This document shows, piece by piece, positions 44,586 to 55,315 of a stretch of 64,000 bases of DNA. How positions within the stretch are numbered: the stretch's first letter is position 1; each line of letters begins with the position of its first letter. Below the pieces are notes generated by a model. That model saw nothing but the letters and a program-made list of their open reading frames with translations. It did no database searches and was not told the origin of the DNA. The stretch is from Wurfbainia villosa (Eukaryota; Streptophyta; Magnoliopsida; Zingiberales; Zingiberaceae), in assembly GCA_025175895.1 (NCBI GenBank), contig CM045987.1:112767040-112831039 (forward strand), written 5' to 3'. The position numbers were made by a program, and so were the translations under genes.

Positions 44586-46159
44586 AGCTAGAGGATGTTA
44601 GGATTTTTGTTTTTAGTTTGTGTAGTGAGATTGAGTGTCTCAAATCTCTATTTTGGATGTAAAAAACTGAAGCTTTCTTAAATTGAATGAAATTTCTGTT
44701 TATGAAAATCATTTGTGTCTGATTATGTGCTTGTATTAATGTATTGGTTTATGAAAAATTGTCATATCATGACATGAAATTTCATCTTATCATATAACAT
44801 GTCATGCCATTGTTTAGGATTATTTTAGATGTCATATTTTGTTTTTAGATTATATCATATGTCATGACATCATGATCATTGGCCATGCGTTATTATTGAT
44901 ATCATTTATGCCATGATCATTCATGCATTTATTTTGATTAAAATTGATCTAAGGAAAAATGGCATGACTTGGAGTCTCATTTATAAGGGAATCAAGTATG
45001 GTTGCCTAGAAAATGCATGAGACCATAATAATCCTAACTCCACATCTCACATCTAAATTGACATGTATGTGTGTGTTTACATCTTAGATAACATGTGAGA
45101 TGTTAGGATAATAAGTTAGGTTCAAGGTGCATTGATAGTGCATCTAGATGAACTTAACTTATTTTAATCATCACTAAGAATTATGAGGAAAGCTAATATA
45201 CAAGTTATGTATATTTAGCCAATAAATCATGGTTCAAAATAGGTTTTCAAAACCATTTTAAAATCACTTTAGAAAACCTTGGTGAAGTCTATCTTTTGAT
45301 AGTCATCATCATTGTAGAAGTTGATACAAAGTAGATCAAAAACTTTAAAGTTTTAATAGTTTTTGAACTTTGTACCAATCTCCTATTTCAATGGTTAAAA
45401 TATTTTTCCAAAAATTTTCACCAATTGTATGTGTGATAAGTAATATACGTATCAAATTTCATGATTTTTTGATATACGTAGAATTACTTATGAATTTCTA
45501 AAAGTCGAGTCTGATAACTGAAAATTAGGTTTTCGATTATCGATCGCTACTCTGAAGCGATCGGTGATGGCGTACGATTCGACCGGCGCGTATCACTCAA
45601 TTGCTACTCAGTGTCAATCAACTGATGGGCACATCACGATCAGCCGTAGTGAGTCATTGCCAATCGATTTCGGGAAAACTAGGTTTGTTTAGCCCAGTTT
45701 CAGCTACGGTTAAGGTCCCTAATCACTTCTAACTCTAGGATATGCTTTGGGAAGCATTATAAAGGGTGAAAATCCATTGGATATGGATTTGGAAAGGTGT
45801 TTAGGGTTTGTATCAAATTTAAGGTGTTGGAAAGTTCAATGTTGAATTTCTAACCTTATCTTTGATGGTTTAGAGTTCCTATTGGCTTGGGGACTTCCCA
45901 AAGACATTGTTGGTGCAATGCTCAAGGGGGAGCAAGCCTTTAGGGGGAGGTATCCATCATGGGATGATGGATGTTATTTTTCCTCATGGGAAGGAAAAAT
46001 GAGATTTTCACATACCCAATTTGGAAATTGGGGGAAAGTATAGGATTGCCTCTCTTGAGTGATATGGGACTTATCACTAGGACGATGGTAGACATCCTAG
46101 GTATTTTTGGAACAAGGGGGAGATTATAAGATCTCATTGGGACATGAGACATTGACCTC
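44586..46159 (+). other. Element B non-coding tail
   Basis: AT-rich, related to 27300-28640 of element A (shared TCATGACATCATGATCATTG). It contains GGGGGAG tracts and the paired hairpins at about 45927-46005. Interrupted at 46160 by element E. Confidence 0.75.
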
Positions 46160-47750
46160 TATTGGTGCAATCGGCCCAGGTTGACTCGAGTTTGACTCGA
46201 GCAGTACCTTGATGATATTTTGATGATAGACAAAACTCATGACATGGGATTGTCATGGGAAAGTCCAACATGGGGTTGGCATGGAAAATCCAAGCATGGA
46301 GCTTGGTGTGAAAGTCCAAGGCATTACGAAGCCGTGCGCTTGGTGCTTGGCATGAAAAATCCAAGCATGGAGCTTGGTGTGGAAGTCCAAGGGGGAAGCC
46401 TTGGCATGGGAAAGTCCAAAGCATTGCGAAGTCGTGCGCTTGGTGCTTGGCATGGGAAATCCAAAGCATTGCGAAGCCGTGTGCTTGGTGCTTGGCATGG
46501 GAAATCCAAAGCATTGCGAAGCCGTGCGCTTGGTGCTTGGTGAGAAATGCATTGCGAAGCCGTGCGCTTGGTGCATTTGGGAAGTCTTGAGGACTTGGTA
46601 AGTTCACTAGGCTCGGGGTCCTTGAGTCGGTGAAGGATGGCATTGCGAAGCCGTGCGCTTGGTGCATCCGAGGGACCGCCGGACGGGGAGCGAATGGAGT
46701 GAGCCCAAAGGGAAGCATACTTCTAGGGCATGAGACGCGAAGGATGGCGTTGCGAAGCCGTGCGCTTGGCGCATCTGAGGGACGTAGGCCGAGGGAAGAG
46801 AGCTTCGGTGGGGAACTCCATGAGGGATAAGGTGGACTTGGCCAAGTGGCTAAGACTGAGTGTCGGAGGCTCAAACATCGTTATGTTTGAGATTTTAGCC
46901 GACATCAGTCGACTGGCATAGGTGCCAGTCGACTGCTCTAGGTCGTATGGGTTCAACCCGGTGTTCTCGAACCAAGTTCGTTGATTAGTCGACGCCGAGG
47001 AGGGCGATCATCGTTGAGGAACGATCGGCCGATGAGGATGACGATGACTAATGACACGCACGGCGCGAGAATGGAGTCGAGCTCGCCAGCACTCGACTGA
47101 TGGTTGATCAGTCGACTAATGGGTGCCATCAGTCGACTGATGTGTGATCCGTTGGAACTTAACCAACGTGGATCTAGCCGTTGTGAGACAACAGCTACGG
47201 GATCAGTCGATTGATGGTCACGATCAGTCGACTGATGGGCACGAAAACAGCTTGATGCAGGTTATAAATGGAGCTCAAGTTGGAGGATTTTGCCAAGTCT
47301 TTTGAGGTGACTTTGGAGGGGAATTGCTGTTGCATTCCAGACCTTCAAGAGCAAGCAAAAGCAAGCAACAAGAAAGCGATCAAAGCAATTGTGTAAAAGT
47401 TCTCTTTTGTATTGCTTTTGTATTTCTTGTTGCATTTCATATTACTTGTTGTAATAACTTGTGAGAGGTTTCTCCACCTCCGACGTGTAGTCGAGAAGGA
47501 GTTTAGTTAGTGTCGTGCGCATAACTAGAGCTCGAGGAGCTCACCCGTGGAGTAGGAACCATTCGGTTCCGAACCACGTATATCTTGTGTTGTGTGATTG
47601 TGTATTGTTGTTAGTTTCATTATTATTGTTATTCCGCTGCGCTAACGACAATCGTAGACAAGCAACGCAAGAAGAACGAACGAATTACGACATCCAACGA
47701 ACGAGGGCTATTCACCCCCCTCTAGCCAGCCAACCGATCGAGTCCCAACA
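46160..47750 (+). repeat. Element E 5' LTR
   Basis: Contains an array of units of about 44 bp at 46310-46575 (GCATTGCGAAGCCGTGCGCT, then TGGTGCTTGGCATGGGAAA), two further copies of the first half near 46650 and 46750, a palindrome cluster at 46906-47234, and TATAAAT at 47263-47269. It ends AGTCCCAACA. Confidence 0.88.
46906..47234. promoter_or_regulatory. CAGTCGACTG cluster, element E 5' LTR
   Basis: Exact copies at about 46906, 46928, 47130 and 47225, with near copies. It lies directly upstream of the TATA box. In the 3' LTR the outer copies are altered (51690-51720, 51990-52020). Confidence 0.7.
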
Positions 47751-47769
47751 AGTGGTATCAGAGCCGAGG
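47751..47769 (+). promoter_or_regulatory. Element E primer-binding site
   Basis: AGTGGTATCAGAGCCGAGG directly after the LTR; it contains the perfect TGGTATCAGAGC. Confidence 0.9.
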
Positions 47770-47808
47770 TCGCTCTTCAAGGACTAACCGCCGCAAGAGC
47801 ACTACAAG

Positions 47809-49377
47809 ATGGTTGGCTTCATCCATCCACCGAAATTCGATGGAGATTTTTCTTGGTGGAGGAAACGGATGGAGGTATACCTAGAAACCGATTTTGATTT
47901 TATGATTATTATAGAAAACGGTTTTGAAATGCCTAGGGACAAGTACAACAAGCCAATTGAGAAGTCAAAATGGACCCAAGACCAAATCAAAGACTTCAAG
48001 ACAAATCTCAAGGTAATCAAGTTGATTAGTGATTTGTTACCTAACACTATTTGGTCTAGATTGGGTGACTATAGGGATGCAAGGGAATTATGGAATAAGG
48101 TAATGAAATTCCAAGAAAATTCCCAATCGGCACAAGTAGAGGAAGATGTCGTGGAAGAACCCACAACATTTGAAGATGTTGATGATTTGGTGGAGACCTC
48201 CACCTCTAGCATAGAGGGGGAAGAAAGGGTTTCTACTCTGGAGAAAGATCAAGATGAAGCTTCTACCTCCGGAAGAAGTGAAGAGGCCTCCACCACCTCC
48301 CTAGGTAACTCAAGCATTATTATTTTAAATAAAAATCACATAATATGCTTTGAGTGTAGGGAGAAAGGACATTATAAGAGCAAATGCCCTAAATTGGCTA
48401 AGAAGAAGGCATCGACACCAAAAGTCAACCCAAAGTCAAACGATGCCGGTGTTCCCAAAATCAAGAGCAAAGAGCACATTGTGTGCTTCAAATGCAATCA
48501 AAAGGGACACTACCGAAGCCAATGCCCTAGGGGGAGGAAGAAAGGGCAAGAAGGTGCAACTCATGTAGGGGGAGCTCCTAAAGCTAACCCTAAGGTACAT
48601 TTAGTTAATGCACCTTCAATTCCTAAAGTCAAAAAGCATGCTAAAAATTATTTTAGTCCTCTTGCCATTATTAATGAAAAGCATGCTAGGAGAAACAATA
48701 AAGTTTATTGCTTAGGTGTCAAGCATGTTAGTTTCTCTAAGGACAAACCTAGGACTCAAAACACTAGATCTATTTTACCTAGGGAGTCAATTAGGAGAAT
48801 TGAAGAAAACTTGGGTGTTAATCCCAAGAAATCTAGGCATATGCCTAAGAAGAAAAACATTTTCCAAAAGATAAATGAAAATTCAAAATTGGGAAAATTA
48901 GAGTTAGAAAACCAAGCCTTGAGGTCAAGGCTAGAAAAATTGGAGAAGACCCTAGCAATAATATCAAACTCGGTTAAGGGGTCTAATGCACAAAAGTCAA
49001 GACCTAGGAAACAAGAAACATCTAAGGGCAAGAAGGGTTTGGGTCACAAACCTGTGTCATACCATAATGTTCCATTTAATTATGGAACCACATCTAGGTC
49101 TAGGAAAACCAAGGCTAATAGGGAAGTCATCCCTAAGTTTAGCCATGGTATGTGTTTAGTGGCTAACACCTCAAAGAAATCAAATGTAGCCACTAAGAAG
49201 GTCAATGGAGGAGTCACCTCTAGAGTTGACCTAGGAAAGACCCAACAGACTATGGCTTCAAAGCCTAAAAGGGCCATTAGGAAGGTATCTAGGGAAGTTA
49301 TCCCTAGAGAATACCTTGTTAACCCAAGGAGCTCCAATAGATATTGGGTTCCTAAAAGCGTGATCGATTCACGCTAA
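47809..49377 (+). CDS. Element E gag, intact 522-codon ORF
   Basis: The nucleic-acid-binding coat precursor of the element. Residues 1-110 hold the N-terminal half of a Sirevirus-type capsid (PPKFDGDFSWWRKRMEVYLE, then LISDLLPNTIWSRLGDYRDA and ELWNKVMKF). The second capsid half seen in element C is missing, and an acidic Ser/Thr/Glu linker (110-170) follows at once. Two intact CX2CX4HX4C knuckles lie at C180-C193 (CFECREKGHYKSKC) and C226-C239 (CFKCNQKGHYRSQC). A coiled-coil segment is at about 361-395 (LENQALRSRLEKLEKTLA) and a basic tail ends SVIDSR. The ATG is 58 bp beyond the primer-binding site and is the first in frame. No protease follows. Confidence 0.92.
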   Translation: MVGFIHPPKFDGDFSWWRKRMEVYLETDFDFMIIIENGFEMPRDKYNKPIEKSKWTQDQIKDFKTNLKVIKLISDLLPNTIWSRLGDYRDARELWNKVMKFQENSQSAQVEEDVVEEPTTFEDVDDLVETSTSSIEGEERVSTLEKDQDEASTSGRSEEASTTSLGNSSIIILNKNHIICFECREKGHYKSKCPKLAKKKASTPKVNPKSNDAGVPKIKSKEHIVCFKCNQKGHYRSQCPRGRKKGQEGATHVGGAPKANPKVHLVNAPSIPKVKKHAKNYFSPLAIINEKHARRNNKVYCLGVKHVSFSKDKPRTQNTRSILPRESIRRIEENLGVNPKKSRHMPKKKNIFQKINENSKLGKLELENQALRSRLEKLEKTLAIISNSVKGSNAQKSRPRKQETSKGKKGLGHKPVSYHNVPFNYGTTSRSRKTKANREVIPKFSHGMCLVANTSKKSNVATKKVNGGVTSRVDLGKTQQTMASKPKRAIRKVSREVIPREYLVNPRSSNRYWVPKSVIDSR

Positions 49378-50942
49378 ATGGGTTAGGGTGTGTCAACCCT
49401 AAGTGGATGGGTGGTTAACCTAGCCATTGTGAGTTGACACATTAGGGTGTGCCAATATGGTTTGAGAAGTTAAAAATGATTTAAATTGGCACAATTAGGT
49501 CATAGAGGTCATGGTGTGCTATTTTGGGTTTTTGGCACACTAGGGAAATGAATGGTTTAAGGCAAAGTGTATTTAATCCCTAAAAATGGCAAATTGATTT
49601 TAACACTTGGGTATTTTATACCTTAGTATACTTTTCTTGCCATGCTTTATTTGCCTTGCCATGTCATGACATCATTTTCATTTTCATCTATAAAAATGTC
49701 ATGATCATGTTTAGATTTATGTTTAGATGTCATGTATGCTTAAGTTTCATTCACATGCCATGACATCATGATATTGGCATATGTTTTTATCTATATCATA
49801 TCTATGCCATAATCATATCATGCATGAATTAAAATGGAGTTAAGGACTATGGCATAATTTGAAAGGAATCAAATAATGTTGCCTAGAAATATGCATGAAA
49901 ACATAAACAAAACAAAACACACATCTCACAAAAATTTGACTTGTACGTGTTTTACACATCTAGATATTGGTGAGATGTTTAGGAAAAAGAAAATAAAGGT
50001 TTGAAAAAATATTTTGAAAAACCTTGGTGAAGTCTATCTTTTGATAGCTATCACCATTGAATGGGATGATACAAAGATGGCTCTTTATTGAAGCTTTTCT
50101 TAAATTTTAAACTTTGTATCAATCTCCTAATTTAATGGGTAAAATAATTTTTTAATATTTTTCACCCATAGTGTTTAGGATAAGTATTATACGTATGCAT
50201 TTTCAAGATTTTTAAAATTACGTATATTTACTTATGGATTTCGAAAATCCAATTTTTTGAAACTGAAAACTACAGAATCGATTATCGATCAGCTGTAATG
50301 GCAATGATCGTGATGGTAAATCGATCGTGGTATCGTAGTCGAGCGCAGATTTCTAAACTTGATGGTTAGGCCCATGTTCAGCTGTGTTTTGGTCCCCTAA
50401 CCACTCCTAACCCTAGGATATGCTTGGGAGAGCATAAGAGAGGGTGGAAATCCATTGTATATGGATTAGGAGTTGGGTTGAGGGTGAGTATCAATTTTAA
50501 GGTGGAAGAGAGTTCATTGTTGAACTTTGCCTTAATTTTGATTTGGTTAATGTTCCTATTGGCTTAGGGACTCTCCAAGGACATTGTTGGTGCAATGGTC
50601 AAGGGGGAGCAAGCCTCTAGGGGGAGGTATCCATCATGGAAAGATGGATGTGTATTTCCTCATGGGAGGAAAATTGGGTTGCCTCTCTTTAAGTGATATG
50701 GGATCACTAGAAAGATTGTAGGCATGTGTTCCTCCAAGGGAGAGATTGTAAGATCTCATTGGGATATGAGACATTCATACCCTTGGGGAGAACCTTTTTG
50801 ATGTAATGTCAAAAAGGGGGAGAAGTTACCAAGTTACCAATTAGGATTTGTTGGAATTCTCATTGGGATATGAGAATTGCCAATATGGGAGAATTGGTAG
50901 ACTTGAGATGGTAGTTTTGTCAATCATCAAAAAGGGGGAGAT
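49378..50942 (+). other. Element E non-coding tail with polypurine tract
   Basis: Replaces pol. It contains ATGTCATG words, GGGGGAG tracts at about 50603, 50621, 50814 and 50934, and the paired hairpins at 50625-50675. AAAAAGGGGGAGA (50929-50942) is the terminal polypurine tract. Confidence 0.8.
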
Positions 50943-52507
50943 TGTTGGTGCAATCGGCCCAGGTTGACTTGAGTTTGACTCGAGCAGTACCTTGATGATA
51001 TTTTGATGATAGACAAAACTCATGACATGGGATTGTCATGGGAAAGTCCAACATGGGGTTGGCATGGAAAATCCAAGCATGGAGCTTGGTGTGAAAGTCT
51101 AAGGCATTACGAAGCCGTGCGCTTGGTGCTTGGCATGGAAAATCCAAGCATGGAGCTTGGTGTGGAAGTCCAAGGGGGAAGCCTTGGCATGGGAAAGTCC
51201 AAAGCATTGCGAAGCCGTGCGCTTGGTGCTTGGCATGGGAAAGTCCAAAGCATTGTGAAGTCGTGCGCTTGGTGCTTGGCATGGGAAATCCAAAGCATTG
51301 CGAAGCCGTGCGCTTGGTGCTTGGTGAGAAATGCATTGCGAAGCTGTGCGCTTGGTGCATTTGGGAAGTCTTGAGGACTTGGTAAGTTCACTAGGCTCGG
51401 GGTCCTTGAGTCGGTGAAGGATGGCATTGCGAAGCCGTGCACTTGGTGCATCCGAGGGACCGCCGGACGGGGAGCGAATGGAGTGAGCCCAAAGGGAAGC
51501 ATACTTCTAGGGCATGAGACGCGAAGGATGGCGTTGCGAAGTCGTGCGCTTGGCGCATCCGAGGGACGTAGGTCGAGGGAAGAGAGCTTCGGTGGGGAAC
51601 TCCATGAGGGATAAGGTGGACTTGGTCAAGTGGCTAAGACTGAGTGTCGGAGGCTCAAACAACGTTATGTTTGAGGTTTTAGCCGACATCAGTCGGTAGC
51701 ATAGGTGCGATCATTGCTCTAGGTTGTATGGGTTCGACCCGGTGTTCGAACCGAACCAAGTCTGGTGATCGGATCGGGAGGGAGGGCGATGATCGTTGGG
51801 AGGACCAATCGACCTAAGGATGGCAATGATCGATGACACTGTACGCAGACGCGAGAATGGAGTCGAGCTCGCCAGCACTCGACTGATGGTTGATCAGTCG
51901 ACTAATGGGTGCCATCAGTCGACTGATGTGTGATCCGTTGGAACTTAACCAACGTGGATCTGGCCGTTGTGAGACAACGACTACGGGATCGATCGGTGAT
52001 GGTCGATCGATCGGTGATGGTGAAAACTTGATCTCACAGTTATAAATGGAGCTCGAGTTGGAGGATTTCGCCAAGGCTTTTGAGGTGACTTTGGAGGGGA
52101 ATTGTTGTTGCATTCCAGACCTTCAAGAGCAAGCAAAAGCAAGCAACAAGAAAGTGATCAAAGCAATTGTGTAAAAGTTCTCTTTTGTATTGTTTTTGTA
52201 TTTCTTGTTGTATTTCATATTACTTGTTGTAATAACTTGTGAGAGGTTTCTCCACCTCCGACGTGTAGTCGAGAAGGAGTTTAGTTAGTGTCGTGCGCAT
52301 AACTAGAGCTCGAGGAGCTCACCCGTGGAGTAGGAACCATTCGGTTCCGAACCACGTATATCTTGTGTTGTGTGATTGTGTATTGTTGTTAGTTTCATTA
52401 TTATTGTTATTCCGCTGCGCTAACGACAATCGTAGACAAGCAACGCAAGAAGAACGAACGAATTACGACATCCAACGAACGAGGGCTATTCACCTCCCTC
52501 TAGCCGG
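50943..52507 (+). repeat. Element E 3' LTR (3' end trimmed)
   Basis: Begins TGTTGGTGCAATCGG. It carries the same array of about 44 bp (51090-51360) and TATAAAT at 52041-52047. It ends CTCTAGCCGGCG where the 5' LTR continues CAGCCAACCGATCG...CCAACA, so about 20 bases are lost at the junction with B. Confidence 0.88.
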
Positions 52508-52641
52508 CGGAGAGATGACCTTTTTGATGCATGTCAAAAAGGGGGAGAACATTAAATTACCAATTTGGAAAATTGGTAAGGGAATTTGAGTTAGGGGCCT
52601 AACTCAAGGTTTATTTTGTCAAACATCAAAAAGGAGGAGAT
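52508..52641 (+). other. Element B tail, resumed after element E
   Basis: GGAGAGATGACCTTTTTGATG and the following GGGGGAGAAC tract match the element A tail just before its 3' LTR. It ends in AAAAAGGAGGAGA, the polypurine tract of B. Confidence 0.75.
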
Positions 52642-54182
52642 TGTTGGTGCAATCGGCCCAGGTCACGATTGACCAGACTCGAGTTTGACTCGAGAGATGT
52701 TTTAATGTTTGACAAAGTAAGTTGACATTGATGTTTGACATTAATGTCTATTGATATTTTGGGGAGATTGTTTATACAATCAACCTGGATTATGTTTAAC
52801 TGGACTCGAGTTTGACTTGAGGGAGACTTTGATGGTTGACTAGGGTTGACCATGTGGTTATGGAAAGTCCAAGTCATGGGTACTTGGCATGGAAAGTCCA
52901 AGTGGGACACTTGGCATTTGGGAAAGTCCAAGCATGGGTCTTGACATGGAAAGTCCAACATGGGTTGGCAAGGGAAAGTCCAAGCTTGAGTCTTGGCATT
53001 TGAGAAGTCCAAGGGGTTTGATATTGGCAGCGTAAAGTCCAAGCGGGAGTCTTGGCAGCATAAGTCCAATGTTTGGCGGCGTAAAGTCCAAGCGGAGTCT
53101 TGCCGACATAAGTCCAATGTGCCTTGGCGGTGTAGACACCATTAGCATGATATAGCCGATGGAAGCACCTGAAGGCTAGCGCGATGGATGAATAAGTCAT
53201 GGATGACTTGGAGGGATCCGAGAGGCATAAGACTGATGGAGGTGGCTAGAAGGCTTAGGTCTAGGCTGAGGGTGATCTAGCAAGTATGGGGGCACCATAC
53301 TTGGGCTAAAACCTCATGTTTGAGGTGTGCCAGTTGACTGGTGCCATGTGGCAGTCGACTGGCGTAGTCAACTAGGGTTTGACTGTGGGAATTGCCCTAG
53401 CGCATCGCCGATGGGCAAATGATTGATTGACGAGCAATGATCGATCTTGTGATCAGTCAACTGATGCTCGGATTTTAGGGCACAGAATGGAGTCTCACTC
53501 GACCGCTGGAACGAGCAGTCGAGTGATGCTTGAACAGTCGACTGATGCTCATGATCAGTCTACTGATGTCCTAGCCGTTGGATTTTTCCAGCGTGGATTA
53601 CACCGTTGTCTCACAGCAACAGTGTGATCAGTCGACTGATGGTCCCGAGCAGTCGACTGATCAACATTTTCCAGTACAGGTTGAAGCTATAAAAGGAGCT
53701 CGTGATGGAGAAAAATGGATTCGGTTTTTGAGAGCTTTAGGGGCGATTTGTTGTTGCAAATCAGGTCTCCAAGTGCTAATCAAACAACCAAGCATTCAAG
53801 CAATCAAAAGCAAGTGTTGTAAAGTTTTTCTTTACTTGTCTTTCACATTAATTGTTGTAATTGCTTGTTTTTATTTCTTACTGTTGTAAGATCACTTGTA
53901 AGGTGTTTCTCCGCCTCCGACTTGTGTCGAGAAGGAGTGTTTATCATAGTGGTGTGTGATTGGCATCGCTAGGGTTCGTACAAACCCAATCCGTGGAGTA
54001 TGAACCGTTCAATTTCGAACCACGTTAAATATTTATGTTTGCGTGTTGTATATTTCGTTATCATTATTATTATTGTTATTCCGCTGCGCTAACGAAATTG
54101 TAGACGAACACGCGAACGAATTCCATCATCGAACAAGCACGACGCTATTCACCCCCCCTCTAGCGGCCTCAAATATCCTACA
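52642..54182 (+). repeat. Element B 3' LTR
   Basis: TGTTGGTGCAATCGG...ATCCTACA, 1541 bp, with an LTR-start duplication (TTGTTTATACAATCAACC near 52770), AAGTCCAAG/TCTTGGCA repeats, palindromes at 53352-53659 and TATAAAAGG at 53688-53696. Confidence 0.88.
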
Positions 54183-54461
54183 GATCGTCGATCGTCAATC
54201 GTCATCAGCTGTCGATCGCTGACCATTGGTCATCGGCTGTCAGTCGTCGACCATCGATCGCCACCCACCGCCCGTCACTCATCGGTGGTCATCGATCGTA
54301 GGTCATCCTTCGGTTGTCGATCATTATCGTAACTCGCCATCGCCTCCATTGTCGTCCTGTGTCATCGACGGTCGCTAGTTGTCGTCGTCGATACTGATAC
54401 TAATACCACCATCTTTCAGAGTAAATGGAATCTTAGAATTAAACCAAGAATAATATAGTAA
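54183..54461. repeat. GTCGATCG-rich low-complexity tract
   Basis: About 200 bp of imperfect CGATCGTC, CATCGGCTGTC and CGACCATCGATCG words. No coding sequence. Confidence 0.6.
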
Positions 54462-54470
54462 AATATTAAA

Positions 54471-54791
54471 CGATAATTTACCAAACAGCGCTCCTAAAGT
54501 TTGGAATTGCCCAAAAAGCGCCTCATACTTTCATATTTACCAAATAGCGCACTTAATTCCCTTTTTACCCTTCAGAAATAGCGCATTTAATTTCCGAACG
54601 TGGTGCTAGGAATTCAAATCCCAGCACCACTGTGGTGTTGGGATTTGAATTCCCAGCACCACGTTCGAAAATTAAATGCGCTATTTTTGAAGGGTGAAAA
54701 AGAAATTAAGTGCGCTATTTGATAAATATGAAAGTATGGGGCACTTTTTGAGCAATTCCAAACTTCGGGAGCGCTGTTTGGTAAATCGCCG
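54471..54791. mobile_element. Foldback element with long TIRs, Mutator-like
   Basis: A 321-bp element, nearly all inverted repeat. Two arms of about 160 bp (54471-54633 and 54634-54791) meet at the GCACCACTGTGGTG centre. The ends read CGATAATTTACCAAACAGCG and CGGCGATTTACC inward. A perfect 9-bp TSD AATATTAAA lies at 54462-54470 and 54792-54800. Long TIRs with a 9-bp TSD fit a non-autonomous Mutator-like element. It is non-coding. Confidence 0.88.
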
Positions 54792-54800
54792 AATATTAAA

Positions 54801-55307
54801 TTATGTTATACACTAAAATCTCTAAACAAATAAGTTTTTATTACATTACTTCGGATTGAACCAAACAACATAAGTTATGTTTCATTCTCCATAACTTTGA
54901 TTATGTAATTATCTTGAACCAAATACACCCTAATAGTAGTGTCCTTGAAGAAAATTTGTAATTTTCAATCTACTATAACATCTAAGTTCATACTTTAAAG
55001 AAGAGACTGAATATCTTCATAACTTAATTAATTGGAGTTATTTTCTATTGGATAAAATCTATGTTGGGAATCATGTAAACTACAACAACTAAGTAGTTAT
55101 TGGTAGGGCATAGACTGCTACATATAATGATAAATTCTACTACATTCATCCAAACCCATGATACCATAAGAAGTTAATCTAGTGGAACAATATCCATGCA
55201 TCAACTATGTAAAGTCAAGGAGAATCTTACAAATTTGCTAAGTAAAGGTTTGTCTACATATTAAGTAAAGTGTTTGTTTAAAGGAATGAGACTAAAACTC
55301 AATTTAT
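54801..55307. other. Non-coding, AT-rich
   Basis: No gene, repeat or element end recognised. Confidence 0.5.
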
Positions 55308-55315
55308 ACATCAAG

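Larger units (their letters stand above)
46160..52507 (+). mobile_element. Element E: pol-less Sirevirus-like element with intact gag, nested in B
   Basis: 5' LTR 46160-47750, primer-binding site, a 522-codon gag, 1.56 kb non-coding tail, polypurine tract and 3' LTR 50943-52507. Its LTRs are very alike over most of their length, implying fairly recent insertion. It begins TATTGG instead of TGTTGG, and its 3' LTR lacks the last 20 or so bases present in the 5' LTR, so no clean TSD remains. It lies in the tail of element B. Confidence 0.88.
42592..54182 (+). mobile_element. Element B: 5'-truncated pol-less element with ORF2, containing element E
   Basis: Starts inside internal sequence at 42592 (no 5' LTR or gag). 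It continues with the ORF2 module (42660-44590) and a non-coding tail to 46159. It is interrupted by element E (46160-52507), resumes with the matching tail at 52508-52641, and ends with its 3' LTR (52642-54182). Continuity is supported because element A carries the same tail uninterrupted. No pol is seen. Confidence 0.82.

Noticed and set aside
46310..46575. Regular repeats that could suggest a CRISPR array
   Set aside because: The units are contiguous tandem repeats without unique spacers, in a eukaryotic LTR.
46134..46874. 246-codon minus-strand open stretch with repeated HQAHGFAM-type residues, and similar ones at 50920-51502
   Set aside because: It lies inside the E LTRs and is the reverse translation of the 44-bp tandem array; the same repeat is open in several frames, so it is a by-product of repeat composition.
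48756..49337. Minus-strand stretches of 85-91 codons inside E gag
   Set aside because: Antisense shadows of the intact gag reading frame.
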